From NCBI RefSeq assembly GCF_022712195.1, contig NZ_JALAGY010000076.1, forward strand, positions 1 to 64,000: 64,000 nt of DNA. The letters are read 5' to 3'. The position numbers were made by a program, and so were the translations under genes. This DNA comes from Corynebacterium sp. (GTDB taxonomy: Bacteria; Actinomycetota; Actinomycetes; Mycobacteriales; Mycobacteriaceae). Positions within the stretch are counted from its first letter, which is position 1, and the number at the start of each line of letters is the position of its first letter. Positions 53,571 through 61,559 of the stretch are shown one piece after another. Below the pieces are notes generated by a model. It saw only the letters and a list, made by a program, of their open reading frames with translations, was not told where the DNA came from and searched no databases.

Positions 53571-54035
53571 TCACTCACCTGTCCCGGTAGACGTCGCCCG
53601 GGATACCGGCACTCCCGGCGCGCCGGGTGCGTCGGAGGAGGTCTCGGGCTGTGCACCGGATGGTGTTTCCGATGCGGGTGAGGGCGTCGCGGATGTGGTC
53701 GGGCATGGGGTGGTCTCCTTGTCTGGGATGGGCTGTGCGTCGGTGTCAGGGACGTCCAGGTCCTCGTGTGCGTCCGTGGGGGTGTCGTGCTGGTTCTCGA
53801 GGGTCCACAGGCGGGTGTTCACTTCCCTGTGCCACTGGGTGCATGTGGAGCGGCGGTTGCCGGCCTCGCGGGCGATCTGGGTTTCCAGCGTCTCGACGTC
53901 TCGCTCGACGTCCCAGCGGAGGCGGTCGTTGTCGTGTTTGAGGTCGTCGATGCGGGTGGAGAGCCACGACTGTCGGATGATGCTGGTGAAGTAGCCGCAG
54001 ATCAGAGCGATCAGGACGAAGTCGGTTCCGTTCAT
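53571..54035 (-). CDS. membrane-anchored coiled-coil protein with Pro/Thr tail
   Basis: A 154-aa protein. N-terminal TM (FVLIALICGYFTSII), then a coiled coil (IDDLKHDNDRLRWDVERDVE) and a disordered Pro/Ser/Thr tail from about residue 95. The N-terminal design resembles Rz-like spanins only superficially. Its tail is overlapped by another open frame. Confidence 0.5.
   Translation of the reverse strand: MNGTDFVLIALICGYFTSIIRQSWLSTRIDDLKHDNDRLRWDVERDVETLETQIAREAGNRRSTCTQWHREVNTRLWTLENQHDTPTDAHEDLDVPDTDAQPIPDKETTPCPTTSATPSPASETPSGAQPETSSDAPGAPGVPVSRATSTGTGE
53575..53706 (-). CDS. possible nested 43-aa basic ORF
   Basis: Starts at ATG 53706 with AGGAGA 7 nt upstream and lies wholly inside the tail of the 154-aa gene, in another frame. 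Its codons end in G or C more often than those of the overlapping frame, so it may be the real coding frame here. Product is Arg-rich (CTARDLLRRTRRAG). Confidence 0.35.
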   Translation of the reverse strand: MPDHIRDALTRIGNTIRCTARDLLRRTRRAGSAGIPGDVYRDR

Positions 54036-54250
54036 GGCTCGTCCTGGAGTTTGTCGAGGACTCGGAGGATGTCAGAGGTGTTGAGATCGCGGATGACGAC
54101 AGTGTGTCCGCGGCGGTTTGCGCGGCCAATGAGCCGTCGGGCATGGCGTCGTCTCCAGGTGACTCGGACATTCGTGAAGGCGCGGACGGTGGGATCCTGG
54201 TCGTCGGTCCAGTCGAAGCGGGTGGTCTCGATTATGAGTAGGCGGCTCAT
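54032..54250 (-). CDS. small basic early protein next to SOS box
   Basis: A 72-aa basic protein from ATG 54250. Arg-rich middle (VTWRRRHARRLIGRANRRG) suggests nucleic-acid binding. The LexA-type box at 54273-54288 lies 23 nt upstream, so it may be induced with the divergent plus-strand gene. Confidence 0.5.
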   Translation of the reverse strand: MSRLLIIETTRFDWTDDQDPTVRAFTNVRVTWRRRHARRLIGRANRRGHTVVIRDLNTSDILRVLDKLQDEP

Positions 54251-54272
54251 GGTGTCCTCTCGGGGTAGTGTA

Positions 54273-54288
54273 TCGAACGTGTATTCGA
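54273..54288. promoter_or_regulatory. LexA-type SOS box
   Basis: TCGAACGTGTATTCGA matches the actinobacterial LexA consensus TCGAAC-N4-GTTCGA with one mismatch. It lies between divergent genes at 54250 (minus) and 54288 (plus) and overlaps the likely start of the latter. Confidence 0.65.
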
Positions 54289-54533
54289 TGGATGATCGTG
54301 TGGTGTGGGCGGAGACCCACCCGGATGCGTGCCCGGCGGGGCACTCGTGGGCGGAGCAGGGCGCCTGCCGGCCGATGCGCACCGGCGGCGAGGGCCGCCG
54401 GAGCCGCCGGGTCTGGGAGTGCGGTCAGTGCGACGGCACGGTCGAGGATGACGGGGTGTCGTGGCCGACGGTGCCGGTGCGGGTCCGGGACCTCGACCGC
54501 ACTCCCCTGGCTCGGCCTCAGCAGCGGCGGTGA
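54288..54533 (+). CDS. isolated plus-strand Cys/His protein
   Basis: An 81-aa protein, the only rightward gene inside the early region. Start is ATG 54288, or GTG 54279 if leaderless from a TAGTGT -10 at 54266. ACPAGHSWAEQGAC and ECGQCDG give CxxxH and CxxC pairs, suggesting a small zinc-binding protein. It fits exactly in a gap between leftward genes. Confidence 0.5.
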   Translation: MDDRVVWAETHPDACPAGHSWAEQGACRPMRTGGEGRRSRRVWECGQCDGTVEDDGVSWPTVPVRVRDLDRTPLARPQQRR

Positions 54534-54622
54534 TCACGGGGGATGTGCCAGCCCACCAGCCAGCGGGCGGCGCGGATACGCCACGGCAGGCGGTGGACGG
54601 GCTGCGGGCGGAATCGGCTCAT
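54518..54622 (-). CDS. 34-aa basic ORF
   Basis: ATG 54622 overlaps the preceding stop (ATGA). The product is Arg/Trp-rich (LPWRIRAARWLVGW). Its end overlaps the 3' end of the plus-strand gene. Confidence 0.35.
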   Translation of the reverse strand: MSRFRPQPVHRLPWRIRAARWLVGWHIPRDHRRC

Positions 54623-54735
54623 GTGCAGATCGTTTCCAAGAGCTCGCGGATCCACTCACACAGCGGGGACCAGTCGATCGCGCCGGTGATGCGGCCGACG
54701 CCGTCCGGGACGCTGGTGTCGGGCAGGTCGCTCAT
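54619..54735 (-). CDS. 38-aa acidic ORF
   Basis: ATG 54735 overlaps the upstream stop by ATGA. The product ends in LCEWIRELLETICT. Kept because its spacing follows the coupled pattern of the operon. Confidence 0.4.
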   Translation of the reverse strand: MSDLPDTSVPDGVGRITGAIDWSPLCEWIRELLETICT

Positions 54736-54911
54736 GAGTGCTCCAGAAGGGCGTCGAGGTCGTGTTTCGACCGGATGGGTGGGGTGTGTTCGGCCGCACG
54801 GTGCGGCAGGCACAAGTCGGTGCCGGCGTGTCGGGTTCGGTGCCCCTTGGTGCCGGGGCCGCGGTCACAGCCGGGGACCGGGCAATGCGCGGTGCGGAAT
54901 CGGTGGGTCAT
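54732..54911 (-). CDS. small zinc-finger-like protein
   Basis: A 59-aa protein from ATG 54911. HCPVPGCDRG followed by GHRTRHAG and LCLPH gives a Cys/His array suited to one zinc ion. Typical of small actinophage early genes. Confidence 0.5.
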   Translation of the reverse strand: MTHRFRTAHCPVPGCDRGPGTKGHRTRHAGTDLCLPHRAAEHTPPIRSKHDLDALLEHS

Positions 54912-55135
54912 GCCTGTGCACTCCCCCGCACGGTGAGTTGTTCCCGGGCTCGCTGGCTGTCCGTGGCGACGGTGAGGTTGTCGGTGATCAGCGTGAGCGT
55001 GACGAAGGTCAGCCCGTGCTCGTAGTCCTGCAGGACGCTGACGCTGTCTTTCTCGACGAGCAGGGGCTTGCCGTCGACGGTGATGCCGTCGTCGTCGATG
55101 ACGACCGGGTCGTGCAGGTTGTCGTGGGTGTTCAC
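54908..55135 (-). CDS. early phage protein, unknown
   Basis: A 75-aa acidic protein from GTG 55135, overlapping the preceding stop by GTGA. Beta-rich (GLTFVTLTLITDNLTVAT). No family recognised. Confidence 0.5.
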   Translation of the reverse strand: MNTHDNLHDPVVIDDDGITVDGKPLLVEKDSVSVLQDYEHGLTFVTLTLITDNLTVATDSQRAREQLTVRGSAQA

Positions 55136-55476
55136 TGGTCCTCCTGGGAGTTGGTGTTGCGTGCGAAGTGCTGTGCCTGGGCGGCGGAGAGAGCCTCTGC
55201 CGGCAGCGTCAGGATCTGCAGGAGTCGGTCGCGTGCCTGCTCCTTGGTGGGGTTGTCGGCGCAGTCGATGGCGCCGACCTCCTCCTGGGCGATCTCACCC
55301 AGTGCTTCGGCGAGGATGACCAGGGCGGACATCTTGCTGCAGTCGATGGACTCGACCTTGGCGGCGAAGTGATCGCCTCCGACGAGCTGGGTGAAGGCGT
55401 CGGTCTTGCGGTAGGCCTTGAGCACCAGGACCGGTTCGGTGGAGAGTGTGGAGGGGTCGGGCTCGCCGGTGTTCAT
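55132..55476 (-). CDS. early phage protein, unknown
   Basis: A 114-aa helical acidic protein from ATG 55476, coupled to both neighbours. No motif recognised. Confidence 0.5.
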   Translation of the reverse strand: MNTGEPDPSTLSTEPVLVLKAYRKTDAFTQLVGGDHFAAKVESIDCSKMSALVILAEALGEIAQEEVGAIDCADNPTKEQARDRLLQILTLPAEALSAAQAQHFARNTNSQEDQ

Positions 55477-55613
55477 GCCTTGACCTTCCCGTCGATGTCG
55501 CAGGTGAGGCAGCGCCAGTGCCACGTCTCGACGCCGTTGGTGTCGTAGGTGGCGTGCCCGGTGGTGTACCGGCCGCAGCCGGGGCAGTTCTTCTGGTGGT
55601 GGTGGTTGCTCAC
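55473..55613 (-). CDS. zinc-ribbon-like small protein
   Basis: A 46-aa protein from GTG 55613. CPGCG near the N-terminus and CLTC near the C-terminus form a zinc-ribbon pair; an NHHHQ stretch precedes it. Confidence 0.5.
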   Translation of the reverse strand: MSNHHHQKNCPGCGRYTTGHATYDTNGVETWHWRCLTCDIDGKVKA

Positions 55614-56089
55614 GGGTGTCTCGCTTTCTCGAGGGCGTAGTCCACGGCCTCGCGGTAGGTGTCGAACAGATCGCCGTCGCAGTGGTCGTCGTCGGGGACG
55701 GACCACCAGAGGCCGGAGTATTCGCCTCGGAAGACGAGCCATCCGGCGGGGACGCCGAGTATGATGTTCAGGAAGTTCTTCGGGGGGTCGGCCGGGTGCA
55801 GCGTGATGGTCGTCTCGTAGGTGTCGGCGACGTCGATCGTCGGGGCGTCGCGCCATAGCTTCGAGGGGTCGGGTACGTCGGGCTCGACGGGGACGCCGTC
55901 GGGGTCCAGGCGCCCGAGCTGGCGGAAGTCGCTGCGGTCGGCGCTGCCGGCCGGGGCCACGAAGACATCGCCGAGGACCGGCCCGAGTCGTCGTCCGTCG
56001 TCGTAGACCGTGCGGGCGGTGGCGTGCCGGAGGGCGTCGTGGGCGCCGAGAACGGCGTCGGTCAGTCCAGGGCGCAGGTGAGGGGTCAC
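55610..56089 (-). CDS. early phage protein, unknown
   Basis: A 159-aa acidic protein from GTG 56089, overlapping the RusA stop. The C-terminal half (WLVFRGEYSGLWWSVP, DTYREAVDYALEKA) resembles a small alpha/beta domain. Function unknown. Confidence 0.5.
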   Translation of the reverse strand: MTPHLRPGLTDAVLGAHDALRHATARTVYDDGRRLGPVLGDVFVAPAGSADRSDFRQLGRLDPDGVPVEPDVPDPSKLWRDAPTIDVADTYETTITLHPADPPKNFLNIILGVPAGWLVFRGEYSGLWWSVPDDDHCDGDLFDTYREAVDYALEKARHP

Positions 56090-56469
56090 AGGTCCACTCC
56101 CCTCTCGTCGCTGATGACCAGCCAGAGAGCGGCCGGCCCCTGTGTGTCCTTCGGGTGGATCCGCGGCATGAGCTTGGTCATGTACTCGCTGGTGTCGTCG
56201 GCGACGACCCCTGCATCGACCAGGCCGTCCCAGAGCGGTTTCGCCGTGGCGAGCAGGTTGTCCTCGTCGCGGCGGCGGCCGTCCGGTGCGACGTAGTGCA
56301 GCCGGGTGGTGATGTGCTCCAGGCCCTGCGGGATCCCCATGGAGCGGGCCCGCTGGTGGGCCTCAGCGCGCAGACCGTAGCGGTGCGGTTGTGCCTTCGC
56401 CCAGTGTCCGCGGTCGTTGAGCGACAGCGGGGGTTTGTCGTAGGACAGCGGCATCGTCCAGGTCGTCAT
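56086..56469 (-). CDS. RusA-like Holliday junction resolvase
   Basis: A 127-aa homodimeric endonuclease that would resolve phage recombination intermediates. N-terminal LSLNDRGHWAKA and the catalytic block RRRDEDNLLATAKPLWDGLVDAGVVADD (Asp-x-Asp-Asn, Lys, Asp-Asp) match the RusA family. Located in the replication/recombination region. Confidence 0.85.
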   Translation of the reverse strand: MTTWTMPLSYDKPPLSLNDRGHWAKAQPHRYGLRAEAHQRARSMGIPQGLEHITTRLHYVAPDGRRRDEDNLLATAKPLWDGLVDAGVVADDTSEYMTKLMPRIHPKDTQGPAALWLVISDERGVDL

Positions 56470-56723
56470 GCTGACCACCGCTTCGCCAGGTGCCGGCGGG
56501 CCACGACCTGGGCGTAGAGCATGGCGTCGGAGTAATTGCCCATCGCTGCGCACATGACCTCCTTCCCCGGTTCGTACACCGTCCAGGCCAGGCGGTATTC
56601 ATCCGAGGGCTTCCCGAACATGCCGGTGAACCTGGCGTGCACGGGCACCTGGATGACTTCCCTGCGCACTCGGGACTTCTTGCTGGGCGGTTTGTCCTGG
56701 AAGAACATGTCTCCGAAGGTCAT
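56466..56723 (-). CDS. early phage protein, unknown
   Basis: An 85-aa protein from ATG 56723, overlapping both neighbours by 4 nt. Basic N-terminus (KPPSKKSRVRRE), then an aromatic-rich core. No family recognised. Confidence 0.5.
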   Translation of the reverse strand: MTFGDMFFQDKPPSKKSRVRREVIQVPVHARFTGMFGKPSDEYRLAWTVYEPGKEVMCAAMGNYSDAMLYAQVVARRHLAKRWSA

Positions 56724-57742
56724 GCGCTACCTCTCATCGGCTCGTTGGGGTCATGGTCGATCGCCGGCATCAAGTGCTTGCCGTCGAAGCGCACGGTTCG
56801 GTTCTCACGGCGTCTGCGCCACGCCTGTAGCGCCGGAGACGGCCCGGCGGGCTCGTCTGCAGGGTCGTGGTCGGATTCGGTCTCTGAGGCGGCGAGAGCG
56901 GCGCTCACGGCCTCGGCGAGTGCGTGCTCGTCGTGTGGGCAGCGCATCAGACCGGCATCGGACGTCGCCATGCCGTTGTCGTCGCACAGGGCGCAGGCGT
57001 CACGCTCGGCACGACGACGCTCCTCGGCTTCGGCGGCGCGGCGGCGGTTGTCGTCCCGGACTGCCTCGGCGGTGTGCCGGGTGGTCGCACAGCCTCGGCA
57101 CGGCGGCGGGGTGTCGACTCCGGCGTGGGCCGCGCAGCGGGCCCGCCTCGGGTCAGCGATCCACTCGGCGGGGATGTCGGGGGGTGGGGTCGATTCGCTC
57201 GCGGGCGCTCCAGACCGTAACGATCCCTCCCCCGTCTTCCCCTCCCCTTCTCTGGATGGTTCTAGGGATGGTTCTAGGGATGGTTCTAGGGATGGTTTGT
57301 CGGAAACCCCCTTCCGGCCTGACTGCTCAGATTTTCCGGTCTGGATGTCAGAATCTTCCGGTCTGGATGCTGAGTTCTTCCGCCCTGGTGCAAAACTTTC
57401 CGCCCTGGATTTCGTCGCCAGGGAGGAAGGTTTTGCAGGCTCTTCGTCGGCTCTACAGACGGTCAGATCGATGTCCCAGACGACAGGTCGGTATCGCGGA
57501 TCGAGGTGCCCGACGATGCGCTGGTCGCCTCGGCGGATGACTCCGCGGCTCTCCATGCTCTGCAGGTGTGTCCGGACGGTCCGGGTCGAGCACCGGGCCC
57601 GGTACGCGATCCAGGCTTGGGATGGCCAGGCGCACGTGCCGTCGTCGTGGGCGCGGTCGGCCAAGGCGTAGAGCACGGCGAGTTCGCCGTGGTTCTTCAC
57701 GTCGGCGTTCTCCATGACCCAGGTCGTGACCTTGAGGCTCAT
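56720..57742 (-). CDS. HTH replication-type protein
   Basis: A 340-aa protein. Residues 1-95 form a helix-turn-helix domain of the kind found in phage replication initiators (HGELAVLYALADRAHDDGTC, STRTVRTHLQSMESRGVI). A low-complexity linker follows, with three LEPS repeats from a 12-bp DNA repeat at 57256-57291. The C-terminal part has CxxCxxxxH-type metal pairs (CRGCATTRH, CALCDDNG, CPHDEH). Position near ssb supports a replication role. Confidence 0.65.
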   Translation of the reverse strand: MSLKVTTWVMENADVKNHGELAVLYALADRAHDDGTCAWPSQAWIAYRARCSTRTVRTHLQSMESRGVIRRGDQRIVGHLDPRYRPVVWDIDLTVCRADEEPAKPSSLATKSRAESFAPGRKNSASRPEDSDIQTGKSEQSGRKGVSDKPSLEPSLEPSLEPSREGEGKTGEGSLRSGAPASESTPPPDIPAEWIADPRRARCAAHAGVDTPPPCRGCATTRHTAEAVRDDNRRRAAEAEERRRAERDACALCDDNGMATSDAGLMRCPHDEHALAEAVSAALAASETESDHDPADEPAGPSPALQAWRRRRENRTVRFDGKHLMPAIDHDPNEPMRGSA

Positions 57743-57942
57743 GTCGAGGTACCTCCTTTCGTGAGTGTCGTGAGGATGGTGGATATCGCGGTAGCGGACG
57801 TCCTGGTGAGGACCAGGGGCCGGCCGCGCTGGCAGGTGGGGCATCCGAACCAGGCGGCGACGTCACGCGGGGTGAACTCGCGCTGGTGCCGGTGCGGGTG
57901 CCGTCGCCCGTCATGGACGGGGCGGGAGATTATGCGCGCCAT
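57739..57942 (-). CDS. small basic early protein
   Basis: A 67-aa protein from ATG 57942. His/Arg-rich N-terminus (RRHPHRHQREF) then GCPTCQRG, a single CxxC. Overlaps the HTH replication gene by 4 nt. Confidence 0.5.
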   Translation of the reverse strand: MARIISRPVHDGRRHPHRHQREFTPRDVAAWFGCPTCQRGRPLVLTRTSATAISTILTTLTKGGTST

Positions 57943-57945
57943 GTC

Positions 57946-58506
57946 TCAAAAAGGCGGGTCTTCGCCGCCGTCGAAGCCGCTCCCCTGCGGTGGTGCGGAG
58001 TTCCACGGGTCGTCGTCCGGGGCGTTCTGATTGCCGAAACCGCCCTGCTGACCACCCGGCGCGCCGTTGTTCTGGTTGTTTCGGTGGTTGCTGGCCTGAT
58101 TGCTCTGGTTGTGGCCCTGACCTGCGAAGTTGTTATTTCGGGGGTTCTTTTCGGTGAGGCAGGTGGCATATCGGAGTGAGGGGCCGACCTCGTCGACCTG
58201 GACCTCGAAGACGGTGCGTTTCTCGCCTTCGCGGGTGTCGTAGGAGCGCTGGCGCAGTCGGCCGGTGACGATGACGCGGTCTCCCTTGGTGAGGGAGTTG
58301 GCGACGTTCTCGGCGGCGGCGCGCCAGATGTTGCAGGCGAGGAAGAGTGCTTCGCCGTCGACCCACTGGTTGGTGTGGGAGTCGAACCGGCGCGGCGTGG
58401 AGGCGACGCGGAAGTTCGCCACGGCGGCGCCGGACGGGGTGTAGCGCAACTCCGGGTCGTCGACGAGGTTGCCGACGAGGGTGATGGGTGTGTCTCCCTG
58501 TGCCAT
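57946..58506 (-). CDS. ssb: single-stranded DNA-binding protein
   Basis: A 186-aa SSB. The OB-fold occupies residues 1-115 ([42 protein letters not shown]). A Gln/Asn/Gly-rich linker and the conserved acidic tip ending DPPF follow. It protects single-stranded DNA during phage replication and recruits partners through the tip. Confidence 0.95.
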   Translation of the reverse strand: MAQGDTPITLVGNLVDDPELRYTPSGAAVANFRVASTPRRFDSHTNQWVDGEALFLACNIWRAAAENVANSLTKGDRVIVTGRLRQRSYDTREGEKRTVFEVQVDEVGPSLRYATCLTEKNPRNNNFAGQGHNQSNQASNHRNNQNNGAPGGQQGGFGNQNAPDDDPWNSAPPQGSGFDGGEDPPF

Positions 58507-58507
58507 G

Positions 58508-59290
58508 TCAGACCCCCTCGCGCAGGAGGATGGTGGCGAGGTTGCCGTCGATGCGCTCGGCGAGGGCGTCCAGCTCGACGCCGGGGTCGTAGTGCTCGTC
58601 GGAGGTGGTGCGGGTCTCCTGGACGATGTCCCAGAGGTGCGCGCAGGTGGTGACGATCAGCTCCCAAGCGTCATTGCTCCAGGCGACCCGGGAGATCTCC
58701 GGGACTCCCCAGCGGCTGGCCGGTGTGCGGACGACCCAGCCGAGCGGGGACCCGATGACACCCATCTGGGTCAGCACCTGGGCGGCGTCGGCGACCGGGA
58801 TGCCGGGCCCGTCGGCGGCGGGAACGAGGAGCCCCAGGAGCGGGCCGGTCTTGGCCTCGACGATGTGGCAGGCGCGGGGGTCGTCGGAGAATACGCGGTT
58901 GTCGGGCCCGTGGGGTCTCGGCGCCCGCGGGCGGAACACCGCGTCCGGGGTGACGACGTGCGGGAAATGCAGCGACTCGAGCTGCGGGTTTCGGTAGCAC
59001 GACTGCTCCTCGAAGTAGCCGTCATCGTGCCCGGTCTTCCCCGCCCAGTACTCGACAAGGGCGCCCTCAGCGGCGTGTCCCCACCGGAACCGGCTGGCGG
59101 CTTCCCCGGCGGGCCTCGGGGAGTCGCGCGGGTCGATCAGGTGGTCGTAGACGTCGTGGAGGGTGCGCCCGTGCGGGTCGACGCCCATGATCGCGGGGAT
59201 CTTGCTGGCGGAGATGTAGGAGTCGTGCTCGGCGGTGCCCGGCCGGGGCGGGCACCTGAGCAGCTCGGAGGTGCGTGTGGGGGCGGTCAT
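58508..59290 (-). CDS. YqaJ/lambda-exonuclease-like nuclease
   Basis: A 260-aa protein with the YqaJ-type PD-(D/E)xK layout: [13 protein letters not shown], the Glu in [14 protein letters not shown], Asp in VTPDAVFRP and the EAK in HIVEAKTG. These exonucleases feed single-strand annealing recombination. It lies directly upstream of ssb, but no annealing (RecT-like) partner is seen in the window. Confidence 0.8.
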   Translation of the reverse strand: MTAPTRTSELLRCPPRPGTAEHDSYISASKIPAIMGVDPHGRTLHDVYDHLIDPRDSPRPAGEAASRFRWGHAAEGALVEYWAGKTGHDDGYFEEQSCYRNPQLESLHFPHVVTPDAVFRPRAPRPHGPDNRVFSDDPRACHIVEAKTGPLLGLLVPAADGPGIPVADAAQVLTQMGVIGSPLGWVVRTPASRWGVPEISRVAWSNDAWELIVTTCAHLWDIVQETRTTSDEHYDPGVELDALAERIDGNLATILLREGV

Positions 59291-59499
59291 GTTCTTCTCC
59301 TGAAGTTCGTGAGGATCGTCCGGCCGGTCGGGGTCGGTGCCCAGCCGGACGAGTGCGGTGCGCCGGACCACCGGATCAGCCCGGCGGCGGCGAGGACCTT
59401 CGCCCCATCGGAGGCGGTGCGGTCCTGGGCGGTGATGGAGGTGATGCCGTCGGCGAGGTGGGTGAGGTACTCGCGGTACTGGTCGGAGTCGTCGCTCAC
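59287..59499 (-). CDS. small early protein, possible winged helix
   Basis: A 70-aa protein from GTG 59499. The pattern AKVLAAAGLIRWSGAPHSSG with a following beta wing resembles a winged helix. No function assigned. Confidence 0.5.
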   Translation of the reverse strand: MSDDSDQYREYLTHLADGITSITAQDRTASDGAKVLAAAGLIRWSGAPHSSGWAPTPTGRTILTNFRRRT

Positions 59500-59717
59500 C
59501 CCATGTGCTCCCGGTTTGCCGCCCACTGGGTCTCGATGTGACTGGCGACCCGGTGCCCGAGCTCGGTCGGACGGCCACGGGAATCCACGAGACCGCGCGC
59601 CTGCAACCCGATCGCCGTCGACCCCCTCGCACGAGTGCCGTGGTCGGCGTTGACGAGAGCCTGCTGGGCCGTCGGCGACGGCGGGACGAATTCTGCGTAG
59701 TTCGGCGTGGTGCTCAT
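59496..59717 (-). CDS. small early protein, unknown
   Basis: A 73-aa protein from ATG 59717, coupled by 4-nt overlap on both sides. It resembles the neighbouring 70-aa protein in its short ARGLVDSRGRPTELG segment (compare AAGLIRWSG in the neighbour), so the pair may be old duplicates. Confidence 0.5.
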   Translation of the reverse strand: MSTTPNYAEFVPPSPTAQQALVNADHGTRARGSTAIGLQARGLVDSRGRPTELGHRVASHIETQWAANREHMG

Positions 59718-60049
59718 ACGATTCCCTTCATCTTCGGCCAGTGCTTGTGCCTGGCCTTGGGGTTGTCGAGGACGTGCTGCGCGATGGCGGCGTGCTCCGG
59801 ACAGAAACAGAACCCCCGCCCCGGGCTCAGGTGATGCCCCGGCTCGTGACAGCCGAAGTACGCACACGTGCCGTCGGAGGTGCTGATGTACTCGGCGCGC
59901 CGGGTGAGTGCCTGCCGGACGGTGCCGCGGAGGCGGTCGGCCTCGCTCATGGCCTCGTCCCAGGTGTTCTGGTTGGTCGCTCCCCAGGGGCTGACGACCT
60001 GCCACTGGCCTGTGATGCGGTTGCGCTTGACGTTGACGTAGCCGCTCAT
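59714..60049 (-). CDS. small Cys/His-rich early protein
   Basis: A 111-aa protein from ATG 60049. GTCAYFGCHEPGHH and FCFCPEHA give a probable zinc site; the N-terminal half (VNVKRNRITGQWQVVS) is beta-rich. Confidence 0.55.
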   Translation of the reverse strand: MSGYVNVKRNRITGQWQVVSPWGATNQNTWDEAMSEADRLRGTVRQALTRRAEYISTSDGTCAYFGCHEPGHHLSPGRGFCFCPEHAAIAQHVLDNPKARHKHWPKMKGIV

Positions 60050-60351
60050 GCGACGGCCCCGGCGCGTGGTGCGGTGTAGAGCTGGCGGCCGGTGGTGACG
60101 TCGACGTAGCCGACGAGTCCGAGGGCGACGACGAGGGTGTCGAGTTTCGCGACGGTGATGCGTCGGCGCTTGCCGGTGGCGAGGTTGCGGAGGGTGTCTG
60201 GGTCGATGCGGAGGATGGCTCCGAGCTCGCTCCAGGTGGCGTGTCCAATGTCGTGGCGTCGGGCGAGCAGGCTGTCCATGCGGGAGCGGATCTCGTCGAC
60301 GACGATGGGCGGGGCGGGCACGGCGGGGTTGTCTCGGGTGGGGATGCTCAT
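60046..60351 (-). CDS. HTH regulator
   Basis: A 101-aa protein from ATG 60351. The segment TWSELGAILRIDPDTLRNLA followed by KRRRITVAKLDTLVVALGL is a Cro/C1-type HTH. It is the third HTH protein in the early operon; target unknown. Confidence 0.7.
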   Translation of the reverse strand: MSIPTRDNPAVPAPPIVVDEIRSRMDSLLARRHDIGHATWSELGAILRIDPDTLRNLATGKRRRITVAKLDTLVVALGLVGYVDVTTGRQLYTAPRAGAVA

Positions 60352-60587
60352 GGGCGGTCGACCAGCCCGACGATGATGACGGCGGCCAGGGCGGCGACGC
60401 CGGTGATGCCGACCCAGCCCCAGGCCTGCCACGCCTGGGCGATGATCAGTCCGGCGAATCCCCCGCCGAGGATGGCGGCGACGATCCAGGCGATGTGTGC
60501 CTCGATGTAGCGGCCGAGGGGTTCGTGGACCCGGTCGCCGTCGCCGCGGCGGACGATGGCGTCGAGGAGGTCGTTATGCGGTCGCAT
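60348..60587 (-). CDS. small membrane protein
   Basis: A 79-aa protein with two TM helices (WIVAAILGGGFAGLIIA and WVGITGVAALAAVIIVGL) after a hydrophilic N-terminus. Overlaps the XRE gene by 14 nt. Could act in exclusion; no evidence beyond topology. Confidence 0.55.
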   Translation of the reverse strand: MRPHNDLLDAIVRRGDGDRVHEPLGRYIEAHIAWIVAAILGGGFAGLIIAQAWQAWGWVGITGVAALAAVIIVGLVDRP

Positions 60588-60927
60588 GCGACACCTCCGT
60601 GACTCGCACCTTTTCCCCCGGCTCGTACAGGACCGTGCTCGCGCGAAGGTCGGCGCGGACGTAGGTGCGACCGTGGTATTCCAGGGCCGGCGGGGTCGGC
60701 ATGATGTCCTCCCCGCGGTTGAGCTTGGCGATCAGGTCGGCGAGGTCGACGCGCAGGGCGGCGGCCCAGAGTGCGATCGCGTTGAAGCGGGCCTTCGAGG
60801 CGTCGGCCTCCATCTCGGACAGGGACGAGCTCGAGCACATCGCTTCGGTGGCGACGATGCTCTGGGACAGTCCCTTCTGCTTGCGGATGTAGGCGAGGTA
60901 CTGCCCGATCTTCTGTGCGTGGTTCAT
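60574..60927 (-). CDS. XRE-family regulator
   Basis: A 117-aa protein from ATG 60927. HTH at residues 8-62 (IRKQKGLSQSIVATEAMCSS, LSEMEADAS); the last 40 residues form a beta-rich tail (YHGRTYVRADLRASTVL). Probably an early-operon transcription regulator. Confidence 0.75.
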   Translation of the reverse strand: MNHAQKIGQYLAYIRKQKGLSQSIVATEAMCSSSSLSEMEADASKARFNAIALWAAALRVDLADLIAKLNRGEDIMPTPPALEYHGRTYVRADLRASTVLYEPGEKVRVTEVSHATA

Positions 60928-61181
60928 GCTGCTGCCTCCGGCTGCTCGGCGGTGCGGGTGGCGGCCTCGTCGCGTTCGTTGAGGAGTTCGGTGGCCTCTG
61001 CGCGGGTGATTCCGCAGGCGGTGAGGACCTTGTTTGTCTGTACGCGGGGTTTGCGGCCGTCCTTGCGTCCTCCGAAGTCGTCGCGGCCTTCGCGGATCTG
61101 TTGGTATAGCGTGGACTCCGGGATGGTCAGCAGGTAGGCGGCGTCGGGGACCGACATCATGGCGGTTATCGTGGTAGCCAC
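60924..61181 (-). CDS. AlpA/excisionase-like HTH protein
   Basis: An 85-aa protein from GTG 61181, with AAAGGAG 8 nt upstream. MSVPDAAYLLTIPESTLYQQ, then GGRKDGRKPRVQTNKVL, is the canonical pattern of the excisionase/AlpA family (helix-turn-helix then DNA-reading wing). It may be the phage Xis or an early regulator. First gene after the leader at 61218-61628. Confidence 0.7.
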   Translation of the reverse strand: MATTITAMMSVPDAAYLLTIPESTLYQQIREGRDDFGGRKDGRKPRVQTNKVLTACGITRAEATELLNERDEAATRTAEQPEAAA

Positions 61182-61217
61182 AGCCTCTGCTCCTTTCGTG
61201 GGTGGTGGGGGTTGGTG

Positions 61218-61263
61218 GCACCGCCGACGCGAACACGGTCCTGGCAGACTGCGTCGGCGGTGC
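61218..61263 (-). terminator. perfect 13-bp inverted repeat in early leader
   Basis: GCACCGCCGACGC (61218-61230) and GCGTCGGCGGTGC (61251-61263) flank a 20-nt loop. It lies between the Cro-like gene and the main early operon, so it is a terminator or attenuator that the early transcript must pass. No U-tract follows. Confidence 0.6.
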
Positions 61264-61517
61264 TGGTTTGTACGGGGACGGGGCGCAGCGGTCTCCTCTC
61301 GGGAAAACTTCCGGTCCTGGGGCGCACAGCCGGGGTGATGGATCGACACCCCTTCGTTGGCTACGGCGACGACTCTGCGTGGCAGGTGTCAGACGCTTTC
61401 GACGTAGGAGCAATGCTGGACCCCTGGCGTTAGTACGCCCCGTCCCCTGTGCCCTACCCCGGTCATGAGCCGGTCCCCGGACTACTCCGGGCAGTAGGGC
61501 GAAAGGTTGGGTCTTAC

Positions 61518-61539
61518 TTGCACTATTGAGTTCTCAAAC
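61518..61539 (-). promoter_or_regulatory. rRNA-leader-like (boxA-like) element
   Basis: On the leftward strand the sequence TTTGAGAACTCAATAGTGC resembles the GAGAACTCAATAGTG element of actinobacterial rRNA leaders and 16S-23S spacers. It lies upstream of the hairpin at 61218 and the early operon. The match rests on my memory of those spacers, not on an alignment. Confidence 0.4.
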
Positions 61540-61559
61540 AGCGAGGACACGTGTGGTCC

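Noticed and set aside
57256..57296. Tandem 12-bp repeat (about 3.3 copies)
   Set aside because: It lies in frame and encodes a repeating LEPS linker; a simple coding microrepeat, not a CRISPR or replication iteron.
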